In this document: positions 52,746 to 63,829 of the stretch, in pieces
Numbering within the stretch: the first letter of the stretch is position 1
Layout of the letters: each line of letters starts with the position of its first letter
Source of the DNA: Aristolochia californica
Taxonomy: Eukaryota; Streptophyta; Magnoliopsida; Piperales; Aristolochiaceae
Reading direction: 5' to 3'
Assembly (NCBI GenBank): GCA_029961685.1
Contig: JARWKL010000003.1
Location: 18,408,467-18,472,466, forward strand
DNA length: 64,000 bases
Made by a program: the position numbers and the translations under genes
Notes under the pieces: generated by a model
What the model was told of the DNA's origin: nothing
Seen by the model: only the letters and a program-made list of their open reading frames with translations
The model's database searches: none

Positions 52746-53186
52746 TATTGAATTTATAGAAAAGTGAAATACTACATTGACATCAATAACTTGTTGTAAT
52801 CAGAGTGCATAAACCTCTATTTATAATAGAGGAAGATAGTAGAGTCCAATTACAGTAAAGCTACCCTTGTCCCAATTACGCCCAAACTCTAACACTTGAG
52901 GTAAGTCCTAACATAATTAGGTAACTCAATATTGATAAAAGACAAATATAACTTAAACAAAAACTCTTCTTGGTCGTGACCCTAAGATAAAGATACTTTT
53001 GTGAGTCCTTCTTGATCTTCCAACTAATGTGATAAGGATGCCAGATTTTGGTAATAATTGTGGGTCCTACTTCTTATGGGTTTGGGCCCATCTTGTGGGC
53101 CTTCCTTGGTCATGTGGCCCATCTTATAATAATCTTCCATATGTGGGCCTTCCTTGGTCATTTGGGCTTGATCTTATCTTCCAACA
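52746..53186 (-). mobile_element. Copia C 3' LTR, minus strand
   Basis: It runs TATTGAATTTATAG (52746) to TTCCAACA (53186), 441 bp. It is bordered on the right by the polypurine tract (minus AGCTTGAGGGGGAG). It has a minus-strand TATAAATAG near 52830. It belongs to an element extending to the right. Confidence 0.85.
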
Positions 53187-53535
53187 CTCCCCCTCAAGCT
53201 GGGGATGAGAGAAAAATATAAAATCCCAGATTGCTGCAAATGATGTATAAAATATTTTTGTATAAAATGGCACATCTTCCAATATGCCTTCATCTTCCAA
53301 CATTCCCCCTCACATTATTGCGTCCTTTCCATGAGGCATGCGGCATTATAAGTGAGAGTAAAAATCACTCCTAGCCGGCAACCCATTGATTCATACTCCA
53401 GTCTTAATGTTGGATGTAGGGCACACTCCACTGCTATTAGTAGTGTGTCTATCAGAATTGCTCTGAAGTGTTCACCACCGTGTCTCTCCACAAGACAATG
53501 ACTCTCTAGTGGTAGGAGACATAAAAACCATTATA
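53187..53535 (-). mobile_element. Copia C interior 3' part, minus strand
   Basis: 53320-53520 is the reverse complement of 21170-21400 in copia C1 (shared blocks like CATACTCCAGTC, GGGCACACTCC and GTGTCTCTCCA). Close to the LTR, 53260-53300 repeats CATCTTCCAA twice, so there was a small duplication. No coding frame. Confidence 0.8.
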
Positions 53536-53560
53536 GGGGGGGGGGGGGGGGGGGGGGGGG
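53536..53560. repeat. 25-G homopolymer
   Basis: A pure run of 25 G separates the copia C interior from a short tandem repeat. Confidence 0.9.
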
Positions 53561-53574
53561 ATAACATAGATGTA

Positions 53575-53750
53575 ATCATAAGTTCCTTCGTCATGGACTT
53601 CAAACCACAAATAATTTCATCTTTTTGACGGGGATGAAGTTCCTCCATCATGGACTTCCAACCACAAATAATTTTCATCTTTTTGACGGGGATGAAGTTC
53701 CTCCATCGTGGACTCCCAACCACAAACAATTTTGATCTTTTTTACGGGGT
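53575..53750. repeat. Three-copy tandem repeat, ~58 bp
   Basis: Three adjacent units of AAGTTCCTCCATCATGGACT, CCACAAATAATTTTCATC and TTTTTGACGGGGATG differ at a few positions. The last unit ends in TTTTTTACGGGG. No link to a known element; it may be a variable copia interior segment. Confidence 0.9.
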
Positions 53751-53984
53751 AAAATAAAAGAAGACATGAGGCCACCTCTTATTCAACAATAATGTCCCCA
53801 AAGAGATATAATAGCTGCAACTGAATATAACACAACCATCTTCCAACACATATAACACAAATCAAATATTAGATATATTCAAAGAACCCATGAAATAATC
53901 CAACTGATGTGATAAGGATGCCAGCTCATGGCAATCATTGTGGGTCCTACATCTTATGGGCTTTAGTTTATCTACCAACAGGCA
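53751..53984 (-). mobile_element. Copia C LTR scrap and AT-rich spacer
   Basis: 53895-53980 has the end of a copia C LTR (GATAAGGATGCCAGCTCATGG, then ATCTACCAACA). 53751-53894 is AT-rich DNA without recognisable content. Confidence 0.55.
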
Positions 53985-54270
53985 AAGAAGAATTAGCTAC
54001 CAAGGATAATAATATACGTATTGAGGTCATTTTTGCCACTGGAGAGAATGTCTCATCATAATCAATGCCATAGCATTGAGTGTAACCTTTTGCAACCAGT
54101 CGAGCCATCAGTCGTGCAATGGTCCCATCCGGATTATGTTTTACTGTATAAACCCACTTGCAACCACCGGGTTTTTTATCTGTAGGTAGTGGAACTAGAG
54201 ACCATGTGTGATTATCATTAAAGGCCTTCATCTCTTCATCCATTTCTGCCTTCCACCCTGGATACTATAG
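53985..54270 (-). pseudogene. Copia RT N-terminal part (left arm)
   Basis: 54243-53968 encodes MDEEMKAFNDNHTWSLVPLP, CKWVYTVKHNPDGTIARLMA, LVAKGYTQCYGIDYDETFSP and VAKMTSIRILLSL. It is the start of copia RT. It is truncated at its C-terminal end near 53985 and adjoins a copia C LTR scrap. It forms one end of a large inverted repeat with 57949-58200. Confidence 0.9.
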
Positions 54271-55215
54271 AGCCTCCTGATAAGACTGCGGAAAAGATAT
54301 GGAGGAAAAAGAAGAAAGAAATTGACAACATAGAGGTGAGTGGCGATGATGAGACACAAAATTAGAGATAGGATGAGAAGTAGAAGGTTGAGTGCATGAA
54401 CGAGGTTCTTTTCTTATAGCAATAGGATGAGTATCAAATTCAGGACAAAAAACGAGTGGTGATGAAAGACTTACCTCTGGTGGATCCGACAACTCGGCAG
54501 GTGTGGTATCTGCCACTGTCTCTAGGGGCTAAACAATCTCTTTATCATGAGGCACAACCGGTCGAGGAGAACTTGGTACTGATGACATACCAGGTGGAAC
54601 ACTATAAGAATAATATGAGGAGTTTTCAAAGAATGTTACATCCCTGGACACAAATAAACGTTGCAAAGAGGGACTATAACAAACATAACCCTTTTGTGTT
54701 CAAGAGTATCCCAAAAAGATACACTTGATAGATTTAGGGTCAAGTTTGTTGTGTCTAGGTAAAGTATTATGAACAAAATATTGACAACCGAAGACTTTCA
54801 TATTCCCAAGATTAGTAGACGATAGATGATTTATAAGAGAACACGTAGTAAGGACAGCATGGTGCCAATAAAAACATGAAACTTTCATGGCATATAATAG
54901 ACCTCGAGCTACCTCAAGAATATGACAAGTTATTTGTTCGGCTACACCGTTTTGTTGAGGAGTGTAGGCACATGATGTCTGATGGATAATGTCAATCTCT
55001 TGACAAAAGGAGTCAAGGTTTTTTGAAATATACTCTTTGGCATTATCAGACCGGAGGATTTTTATCTTCTGACTAAATTGTGAGTACCATCGCATAAAAA
55101 GGTTTAAAAATAGATGGTATCTCAGAACGCTCCTTAAAAATAAACAACCAAGTTGTACGAGTGAAATCATCAATAAAAGTGTTAAAATATTTGGCTTGAG
55201 AAATATTAGAGACAC
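54271..55215 (-). pseudogene. Copia integrase C-terminal part and linker
   Basis: On the minus strand 55215-54700 holds the integrase end: ILRSDNAKEYISKNLDSFCQ, IIHQTSCAYTPQQNGVAEQI (DDE Glu region), LLYAMKVSCFYWHHAVLT and LDPKSIKCIFLGYS. A frame shift lies before it. The SP-rich linker to RT follows (EFDTHPIAIRKEPRSC). Confidence 0.9.
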
Positions 55216-55870
55216 TCAAAAGCCCCCAAACATCAGTATGAATCAATAAAAAAGTAATGTTACTTTTGACTTCTGGATGAGGAGAGTATGTACTCCTTTG
55301 ATGTTTACTTAACTGACATACATCACAACTGAATTCTGACCTTATCTTAAGAGATGGAAACATATGATGAATAGATTGTATGGAAGGATGTCCTAACTGA
55401 TTGTGCCATAATTGTGTATCATTCTCAGTAGTAGACACCATATTGACCTTTGCCACGTCCAAGTAGTAGAGCTCCTCTTGTTCATGGCCTCCACCAATTA
55501 CCTGCTTCATTATAAGATCCAGAAAAACACATGAACTAGGTGAGAAGGTAATCGAGCAATTAAAATATTTTGTAGGTTGACTCACGAAGAGCAAGTTTAA
55601 AGGAAGGGAAGGAACAAAAAGAATATCATTGAGCAAAAGTGATGGGGTGACAAAAGTGGAACCTTTTCTTTGGACTTTGGTTTGAGAACCATCAGCTATG
55701 GTAACAAACTTGTGTGAAAGACTCGGAGATACATAATATAATAAAGTTTTGTTACCTGTAAGATGGTCGAAGGCTTCCGAATCAATTATCCAGGATGAAG
55801 AGAAGGCAGATAGCATACCTGAAGCAGTAGTGACAGAGGGACTAGGAGAAGACCCTAGCATGGTTTTTAT
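55073..55870 (-). pseudogene. Copia protease, pre-integrase and integrase N-terminus
   Basis: From 55861: SWIIDSEAFDHLTGNK, where the usual D-S-G is D-S-E, so the protease is damaged. Then HKFVTIADGSQTKVQ, VIGGGHEQEELYYLDVAK, LWHNQLGHPS and CDVCQLSKHQRS (zinc Cys pair). FNTFIDDFTRTTWLFIFK carries the first catalytic Asp region. Confidence 0.9.
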
Positions 55871-56493
55871 TTTCTGAAATAATTTATACTCTTCATCAGT
55901 AATAATTTTCTGTGTTGCTGGTGTTGGGGATGGTCTGCTTGCGCATCACTGATGAGGGCATGATTAGCCCTTGTTGATTCTGACTTGCCATTAGCCTTAT
56001 AGCATATTTTTTTATAGTAGCCTTATTTACAACAATAAGTGCATGCCCTATAATGGCACTAGTCTATAGTGTGGCCCCGAAATTTACAATGAGTGCTTTT
56101 AATATCATCTATTCTACCAGCACTATAGGGTCTATGCAGTGTATCAGGGCTTGAAAATAGTTTAGTACATGTCTCCAAAATATGTTTAGCAGTGTCAAGA
56201 TGAATAACATTTCTAGAGACATGTGCTTCCATCCTATTTATCAGCAAACCAATTACCAATGTATTCTTCTTCAGCCATTTCATATAAAAAATATCATCTT
56301 CATCAATAGGTGGTCTTCGGGTAGTGAGGTGACCAAGTAGGTCTTTGGTTAGGAGAAACCTCCTAACCGAGGTGGACCAACTCATAAAATTTGATACCCC
56401 ACGTAAGGGTATGGTGGTGATTTTTAGTATATCACCTTTGATATTCATATTCTCATCAGGCATGATAGGCTCTTCTTCTTCAAAAAACTTCAA
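55871..56493 (-). pseudogene. Copia gag, left copy
   Basis: 56493-56059 encodes MPDENMNIKGDILKITTIPL, FMSWSTSVRRFLLTKDLLGHL, DEDDIFYMKWLKKNTLVIG and RNVIHLDTAKHILETCTKLF, the UBN2-type gag of this copia group. A knuckle-like CKFRGHTID and remnants CHYRACTYC lie to the left, in broken frames. The gag start is intact. Confidence 0.9.
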
Positions 56494-56790
56494 ATAATAT
56501 CACCAAGTAGCACTTCTTCAATGAACTCGGTATATGTAAATATAGCATCAATGCTAAATAATGTTTTTTTCTAGAAAACCAATCACAAGAGGCTCAATAG
56601 TAATCTTCTATTATCAGGGCAAATCTTATCCCACGAAAAAAAAAATTCAATAATCTGAGTTTGGACTGGTCTCGGCAAATAGAATTTCCAAACCGATAAA
56701 ACTATTTTGATAGCTCCTTCTAGATAGAGGGGTATGTATATTCATAAAATAATAAGATAAAAGCATTCACATAAAATAATAAGATGAAAG
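56494..56790 (-). other. Copia 5' leader, left copy, truncated
   Basis: AT-rich, with blocks shared with other copia leaders (AGCACTTCTTCAATGAACTC, TGGACTGGTCTCGGC). The primer site and 5' LTR are missing. It joins at 56790-56800 to a second, inverted copia. Confidence 0.7.
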
Positions 56791-56792
56791 CT

Positions 56793-57755
56793 CCTTCATC
56801 ATATGTTTCCATCTCTTAAGATAAGGTTAGAATTCAGTTGTGAGGTATGTCAGTTAAGTAAATATCAAAGGAGTACATACTCTCCTCGTCTAGAAGTCAA
56901 AAGTAACATTCCTTTTTTATTGATTCATACTAATGTTTGGGGGCCTTTGAGTGTCTCTAATATTTCTCAAGCCAAATATTTATCACTTTTATTGATGATT
57001 TCACTCGTACAACTTGGTTGTTTATTTTTAAGGAGCGTTCTGAGATACCATCTATTTTTAAATCTTTTTATGCGATGGTACTCACACAATTTAGTCAGAA
57101 GATAAAAATCCTCTGGTTTGATAATGCCAAAGAGTATATTTCAAAAGACCTTGACTCCTTTGGTCAAGAGAATGACATTATCCATCAGACATCATGTACC
57201 TACACTCCTCAACAAAACGGTGTAGCCGAATAGAAAAATTATCATATTCTTGAGGTAGATCAAGGTCTATTATATGCCATGAAAGTTCCATATTTTTATT
57301 GTCCCCATGCTGTCCTTACAACGCGTTTTCTTATAAATCATTTATCATCTACTATTCTTGGGAATAAATCCCCCGACTCTAAACTTTTACCACATGATGA
57401 TCCGTTTGCATTACCATTGAAAGTCTTCGGTTGTCAATGTTTTGTTCATAATACTTTACCTAGACACAACAAACTTGACCCTAAATCTATCAAGTGTATC
57501 TTTTTGGGATACTCTCAAACACAAAAGGGTTATGTTTGTTATAGTCCCTCTTTGCAACATTTATTTGTGTCCAGGGATGTAACATTCTTTGAAAGCTCCT
57601 CATATTATTCTGATAGTGCCCCACCTGGTATGTCATCAATACCAAGCTCTCCTCGACCAGTTATGCCTCGTGATTCAGAGATTGTTCAGCCCCCAGAGAC
57701 AGTTGACGGATCCACCAGAGGTAAGTCCTTCATCACCAGTCATTTTTTATCCTGA
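56793..57755 (+). pseudogene. Copia integrase (right arm)
   Basis: It starts in the middle of the pre-integrase block. It has CEVCQLSKYQRSTYSP, FLLIHTNVWGPLSVSNISQ, a frame change, then MVLTQFSQKIKILWFDNAKEY and PQQNGVAE with a TAG at about 57230. From 57279 come MKVPYFYCPHAVLTTRFLIN and LDPKSIKCIFLGYSQTQKGYV. It is almost a mirror image of 54700-55380. Confidence 0.9.
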
Positions 57756-59390
57756 ATTTGATACTCGTCCTATTTCTATAAGAAAAGAACCTCGTTCATG
57801 CACTCAACCTACTTCTCATCCTAGCTCCAATTTTGTGTCTCATCATCGCCTCTCACCTCTATGTTGTCAGTTTCTTTCTTCTATTTCCTCTATATTTGTT
57901 CCATAGTCATATCAGGAGGCTCTACAACATTGAAGGTGGAAGGCAGCAATGGATGAAGAGATGAAGGCCCTTAATGACAATCACACATGGTATCTGGTTC
58001 CACTACCTACAGATAAAAAACCAGTTGGTTGCAAGTGGGTTTATACAGTAAAACGTAATCCAAATTGGACCATTGGACAATTGAAGGCTCAATTGGTTGC
58101 AAAAGGTTACACTCAGTGCTATGGCATTGATTATGTTGAGACATTCTCTCCAGTGGCAAAAATGACTTGTATATTATTATCCTTGGCAGCTAATTCTTCT
58201 TGGCCCATACATGAACTGGATGTTAAAAATGCATTTCTCAATGATGATACCAAAGAAGAGATTTATATGGAACAACCACCAGGATATGTTGTTGAGGGGG
58301 AGTTCGTATGTCGCCTTAAAAAATCTCTATATGGGCTAAAGAAATCCCCACAGGCTTGGTTTGAGAAATTTAGTCAAGCCATCATACGGGCAGGTTTTTA
58401 CAGATGCTCTATAGACCACTCAGTCTTTATTAAGAACACAACAAGAAGTAAGGTGATTCTAGTTGTTTATGTTAATGATATTATTTTGACTGGAACTGAT
58501 TCTGAGGGCATTCAAAAAATAAAAGAAAGAATATGTGCTTAATTCAAGACGAAGGATCTTGGATTATTGAAATACTTTTTTGGGATTGAGGTCTTACAAT
58601 CCAGCCATTGGATTATTCTATCACAAAGAAAATACACACTTGATCTACTAGAAGAAACAAGTATGATGGGATGCAATCTGGTAGACACTCCTATGGATGC
58701 AAATACAAAATTATGTGGAGGCACTGGAGAAGATGTTGATATTGGCAAATATCAAAGGTTAGTGGGACAACTTATTTACCTATGTGTAACAAGGCCAGAC
58801 ATTTCATATGCAGTAAGTGTGGTAAGTTAGTACATGCACAAGCCACAACTTAGTCATTGGCAAACACTTGAGAGGATACTACACTATCTGAAAAGGGCTC
58901 CTGGAAGGGGGCTCCTAAAAAACATGGTCACTTCTACATTGAGGGATTCACGGATGGTTGGAGGAAATCTCGTGACATGGAAAAGAAAAAAACAAAATGT
59001 AGTAGAACGGTCAAGTGTAGAAGCAGAATACAAAGCCATGACACACACTGTAAGTGAAATTTTATGGATAAGGTCCCTTCTCACTGAATTGGGATTTTAT
59101 AAAGAAGCTCCAATGGACCTACACTGTGATAACCAAGTAGCAATACATATTATATCGAATCCAGTCTTCCATGAGAGGACAAAGCATATTGAGGTCGTTT
59201 GCCACTTTATACGAGAAAAATTGCAAGCTGGTCTCTTATCCCTGAAGCACATCTCATCACAAAATGAATTTGCAAACATCCTCTCCAAACCAGTCACTCA
59301 CAACATTATGTCTACCATATCAGCAAGTTGGTTGTTTATGACATCTTCTCACCCCCAGTTTGAGGAGGGGGGGGGGGGGGGGGGGGGGGG
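57756..59390 (+). pseudogene. Copia RT and RNase H (right arm)
   Basis: 57949-58542 encodes the RT: MDEEMKALNDNHTW, CKWVYTVKRNP, YGIDYVETFSPVAKM, then WPIHELDVKNAFLND, YMEQPPGYVVEG, RLKKSLYGLKKSPQAW. The active site reads VVYVNDIILTG, so Asp of YVDD is Asn. 58567-58830 continues to RPDISYAVSVVS, then TAG. 58834-59406 is RNase H: NLVTWKRKKQNVVERSSVEA, LHCDNQVAIHI. The DADWAGS segment is deleted. It ends in a polypurine tract with 24 G. Confidence 0.92.
59367..59390 (+). repeat. 24-G tract in the copia polypurine tract
   Basis: G run just before TGGAG and the LTR start at 59396, in place of a normal TTGAGGGGGAG. Second case in this window of an expanded polypurine tract. Confidence 0.9.
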
Positions 59391-59395
59391 TGGAG

Positions 59396-60025
59396 TGTTA
59401 CAATGAGGGGCCCACCATAGTTCTTGACCTAGTGGGACCCACCATGAGGACATAGGTCATCAAGAAGAATCCTAGAGGACTTGGGACACCAAGAAGAGTC
59501 CTCTCCCAAAGCAAGAACGAGTTAAGGAATTAAGAAGCACAAGCTGAATTGATTTAGAAGACTTGAAGATCAAGTGGGACCCACAAAGATCTCACGAGCT
59601 GGCACTCTTATCAAGGTGCGTTGGAGGATAATGAGGGGCCCACAAGGATAAGGCCATGAGCTGGCTTATCCATTATAATCTCGTGAATAATAAGGGACTC
59701 CTAGTTCTACTCCAATTAGTCTTCTAGGAGTTCTAGTATGAATAGACTTACTTATATTGCAGAGTTAGAGTTGGAATGTAATTAGGATTGAATGACAAGT
59801 TGTATAAGGACTCTACCTCCTTCTCTACTATAAATAGAGGAGATGTAATTCAGAATTAATCAAGTCACACATTCAATCCCGAGTTGGTTCTCTCTCTTCC
59901 TCTCCTTACTTGATGCAGCTCACCATTTTCTTTTTTCTTTTTTCTCTTTTCTACCAAAAGTTTTCCTCCCCTTTTCTCGTTCTTTCTTCTTTCTCTTGTT
60001 TGTGATCATGGAAAAGGGATCCTAA
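59396..60025 (+). mobile_element. Copia A 3' LTR
   Basis: It starts TGTTACAATGAGGGGCCC and ends CCTAAATTCC near 60025, where relatives have AAATTCAACA. It contains GTGGGACCCAC blocks and a CTATAAATAGAGG promoter box near 59829. The last bases are lost. Confidence 0.85.
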
Positions 60026-60670
60026 ATTCCAAAATTGTGGCTAAACACTTTATGAACCACAATTTTTTTTCTTTGAGATCCTTTGTAGCAAATATGGTCT
60101 CTTGTAAATAACTCATAGGAATTATCCAACTTTCAAATAACCAAATGTTGGAGTTCAAGAGAGTAGAGAGGGCAACATAATAGTAGAGGCATGTAGATGA
60201 AATTTCATCATGCTGGGATTTAAACATATGTTGATTCACCAGCTAAATAGGCAAACCACATGAGCAGCACCAAGTGTGAGAGGCCTTGCAACAACATGTT
60301 TTGGAATTCCAGCTCATATAAAATTGATCCAAGTCACATATAAACTGAATCTCAAATCATCAACCTTGATAAAACAACTTGTAACAACCAATCTTGATCA
60401 ACCTTGTAATTTAGCAACAAGAAGACCAAGATGATAACATCTTATTAACACAAGGGATTAATCGTCACAACTTTTCATATGAAGATCATCTTGTCTTGAT
60501 GTAATCCAGGGATCAAACCTCAACATATAGCAAGGAAAATGTGTAGTCAATAACCATCTCTCTTCAAGGTTGGACTTCTTCCTTCATGAGTAATTTCATG
60601 GCCAGATCTTCTTAAATAATTTTTTTGTATACTTCATCAAAGGGATCCTAAATTCTTTGCTCTGATACCA
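60026..60670 (-). other. Unknown copia-like leader, minus strand
   Basis: No coding motif. It ends with CTCTGATACCA (60660-60670), i.e. minus TGGTATCAGAG, a primer site next to an LTR starting at 60671. So this is the leader of a minus-strand element whose coding part is missing on the left. Confidence 0.55.
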
Positions 60671-60886
60671 TGTAGAAGTTAGGATTCCATGATAAGAACT
60701 TAAACCAAACTAAGAAGGAGAAGGAGAAGAGAGATAGAAGAGATCAATCACCAAGGGAGAGAGTTTCAATGGAGGACAAGAGGGAGAGAGCCTTCTCGCA
60801 GGCAACAGAAAATAAAACCTATACTCCTAAAACTATATGTAGTACGAAGAGTGATTAGTGTACTTTTATGCTCGATGAACAAGGAT
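60671..60886 (-). mobile_element. Partial copia-type LTR, minus strand
   Basis: It starts TGTAGAAGTTAGGATTCC and resembles the beginning of the copia D LTR at 32907 (TGTTGAAGTTAGGACCCC), with purine-rich AGAGAGA blocks. It is cut at the G run 60887. Confidence 0.6.
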
Positions 60887-60911
60887 GGGGGGGGGGGGGG
60901 GGGGGGGGGGG
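60887..60911. repeat. 25-G homopolymer
   Basis: A pure run of G separating a copia LTR piece from a gypsy LTR-like region. Sixth long G/C homopolymer in the window. Confidence 0.9.
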
Positions 60912-62006
60912 ACTTGAGTATAACAAAAACACTTTTAAGAAAAACAAATTAGAAACAATTCAAATTAAAAGAATCGAAATCAATCAAAGGAACAAACCTT
61001 GGTCTATGTCAACATCCACCATCAGAATTTCACAACTGATCATCGATGCAAGCATATATCAATTCACACTTGAGTATTCACCGTTGGAACTATCTTCCTA
61101 TCTCTCATTTTGTAGTTATTTAGAAAACAAGCGATCCAATTAACCCTAACTACTAAACAACCCAAGACAATCGCTAAAGGTTAGAGAGATCGATGAAGCT
61201 AAATAACACAATCACAAGCGGCTACATTTAATTTAGTCCAATTCCTCTCAATATCTAATAATTCCTGACGCAGCAATTCATCAAACCTTGATTGCTTTAT
61301 AGGTTAGACGGATAAAAAAATTACGGATTTGATATCTAACCTTGCAATAGATTGCAATGAGTAATAAACTAGTAGGCCTCCTAGTGATTAAATAAGACAA
61401 TCATGGAAGAAAATTACAAATGAACATCTGATACTCAAAACATAATTTGAAAATTTAAAACCAATCAGATATCACAGTTGTATTGATTCTAATGCCTACA
61501 ATTTCCTCTGACCAAGTCTGAATGTTTAGCCACGCAAAAGGGAAAAACTAGAGAAAAGAGGATGAAAATCTGGAGAAGAGACGGAGATGGGGTGTCCTCT
61601 CAAACTCTCCTTGTGCCTCTTTTTACTCCCCTTCTTTCTCCCGGTTTAGGGTTTTTCTTTGTGTGCATCCCGTCTGGGTCACAATGCATGTGCCATGACT
61701 TCAAGCCAGGTTTCGATCTGGATTCATCAATCACTCAAAATTGAAAACAAAAACATTTTAGAACGATTTCTTGGCATTCCATAGCATGTTGAATCATCTC
61801 CATCAGAGCTCGGATAAGAGAGTTATGCCCAGATTACGAAGCATTGTCGAAATTGTCCAGAATTGCCCAATTAACTTCATTTTCCACTTAATGCCTCCAT
61901 TTGCATCTTAAATAAAAATATAAGAATAATGAATATATTTAGGCACCAAATAATTATAAAATCTTAAAAATTAAGGGATAAAATATGACATTTTGCATTC
62001 TCATCA
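60912..62006 (-). mobile_element. Tat/Athila-like gypsy 3' LTR, minus strand
   Basis: The right end (62006) reads, on the minus strand, TGATGAGAATGCAAAATGTC directly after a polypurine tract GTGTGGGGGAATT (62007-62019). This is the LTR-start layout of large plant gypsy elements. The left end is unclear: about 60912. No coding frame. Confidence 0.6.
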
Positions 62007-63520
62007 AATTCCCCCACACTTAGCTTTTGCTTGTCCTCGGGCAAAACTCAAATTCACTTTCCAAAAAATACCAAGGTTGTAACACCATCAACAAAGAACA
62101 ACCAAGCTCTTCAAAACTCATAACATATCATGAACAAACATTCTTAAACAACTTATAATTACTTAGTAAGCATTTTCATTCAAAGATGGAGTAAACTAAA
62201 AAAGTAGACCCTCACAGAAATAAACACTCGACTCTCATGTGTTTGAAGGGTATGTGTTTCTCTCAAATTCATTCATATGAAAATGATCTACCATAGGCTT
62301 GCATATCTTCTCATTTTCCACCACCCAGATCACATGCATAACACATTTCACAAGGACTTTTCAAGGGTTGTAATGGGGTTTAGGTTCAAGGAGGGAAATA
62401 TTTGGGAATTTAGCACAAAAGCCATAGAAACTAGTGGAGAAAAAATGAATCATCTCAAGCTCGAATATAAAAGACATGAAAAATCAATCACTCCACTCAG
62501 CAACTTCTTCAATTTGTATCTATCTCATATAAATAGACCCCTTTCTTGGAATTTTAGGAGGAATTATGAACAGGGACTGTTTCTAATTTTAAAAGACATT
62601 CCCTCTACCACTTCCTTTCTTCTTTTCTTTTTCTATTCACCTTTTTTTTAATTACACTAACAATGGAACTCATGAATTGAGGATGAAAACATGTTCCATT
62701 TCACCAGTCATAGCCATACCAAAAATCCAGAAACCCACACACTTTTTTCTTGCAGACCCACATGAATAATAATGATGAAAAATTCTCCACTAGCTCTACA
62801 GCTTGAGTAAAGGTTTTTTTTTCTGGTTTAAAGCATGTAACATGGGTTCACAAAAAAAAAAGCTCAAACGGCTTTAACAAAAGGAAAAAAATTAATAACA
62901 AGGTAGGCTATTTGGCCTATATAGCTTAAAACAAAGACGGGCTTAATCATGTTCATGCATGCATGTGTCAATGTGACCTCAAAGAGAATCAAGGCAAGTT
63001 GTAGAGAAACAAATCCATGGAAGAATATCTCTCATAAAAGAAAATAGTGAGACTGATATGGATGTGCCAGTCTAAAGGCTAAAAATCTCACCGGTTGTTG
63101 TCTACCGAATTTACTCACTTCCATCCTCAAAGAAAATAACTAGAATAATTCATTCTCAGTTGGAAGATTGCTTATTAAATCATGTTATGAATCTTTTAGG
63201 AGCCTAATTTAATCTTGCTCATGACATACACAACCTAAAACATTAAAACCACAAAAACAAAGATTATTATTTTTTTTTTTGGATTTTATTTTTGAAAACA
63301 GAATTGAAACACAACCTAAATCCCCTCCCCTACACTTAGAACTTACATTGTCCCCAATTTAAGGAGGAATATAAATAGAAGGCAAAATAACCAAAATAGA
63401 AATGCAAAAATAAAAATAAAAAGGAATGAACTTCCCATGGGTTGCCTCCCAAGCATCGCCTTTGTTTATTGTCAGTGGCTCGACTCAATGCTTCCATAAT
63501 TATGGGTCATCCCACACATA
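62007..63520 (-). mobile_element. 3' untranslated part of the Tat/Athila-like element
   Basis: It begins with TTGAGGACAAGCAAAAGC-like sequence after the polypurine tract and, toward 63430-63480, has GGGTTGCCTCCCAAGC, which is a phrase common next to such gypsy elements in plant genomes (from memory). It has no gene. Open frames at 62277-62651 have no known motif. Confidence 0.5.
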
Positions 63521-63748
63521 TTATTTGGCATCACTCTTGACCTTATCTCTTTGAGCCCTAGAAAAACCAGGAGGTAACATATTAGTAACCAAATAATTTG
63601 CAATATTCGCATACCAATGTAATGTCACACTCACTGCGAGCAATTGCTCATTACGGAATATTTCTTGCAAATGAAGTTCATCCTGCACATGCTTTTCTTC
63701 TTGCGGTGTACTAAGTTTACTGAAGATGATCACTTTTAACATTCCTCC
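63521..63748 (-). pseudogene. Tat/Athila-like pol linker fragment
   Basis: The minus strand encodes DELHLQEIFRNEQLLAVSVT, WYANIANYLVTNMLPPGFSR and AQRDKVKSDAK. This is the segment between RNase H and integrase in Athila/Tat gypsy pol (usual form PWYADIxNYLVTGxxP). Only about 75 codons remain. It is joined to a copia C end on the right. Confidence 0.75.
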
Positions 63749-63829
63749 TGTTGGAAGATGAATGCACATAATACAAAAAAAAATTTATACGTCATTTGTA
63801 GCAAGCTGGGAATTTATACTGTTCTCTCA
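63749..63829 (+). mobile_element. Copia C 3' end scrap
   Basis: It has TTTATACGTCATTTGTAGCA, then AGCTGGGAATTTATAC and GTTCTCTCA, matching the last bases of the copia C1 interior (21420-21475). It is cut just before the polypurine tract by a gypsy I LTR. Confidence 0.75.
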
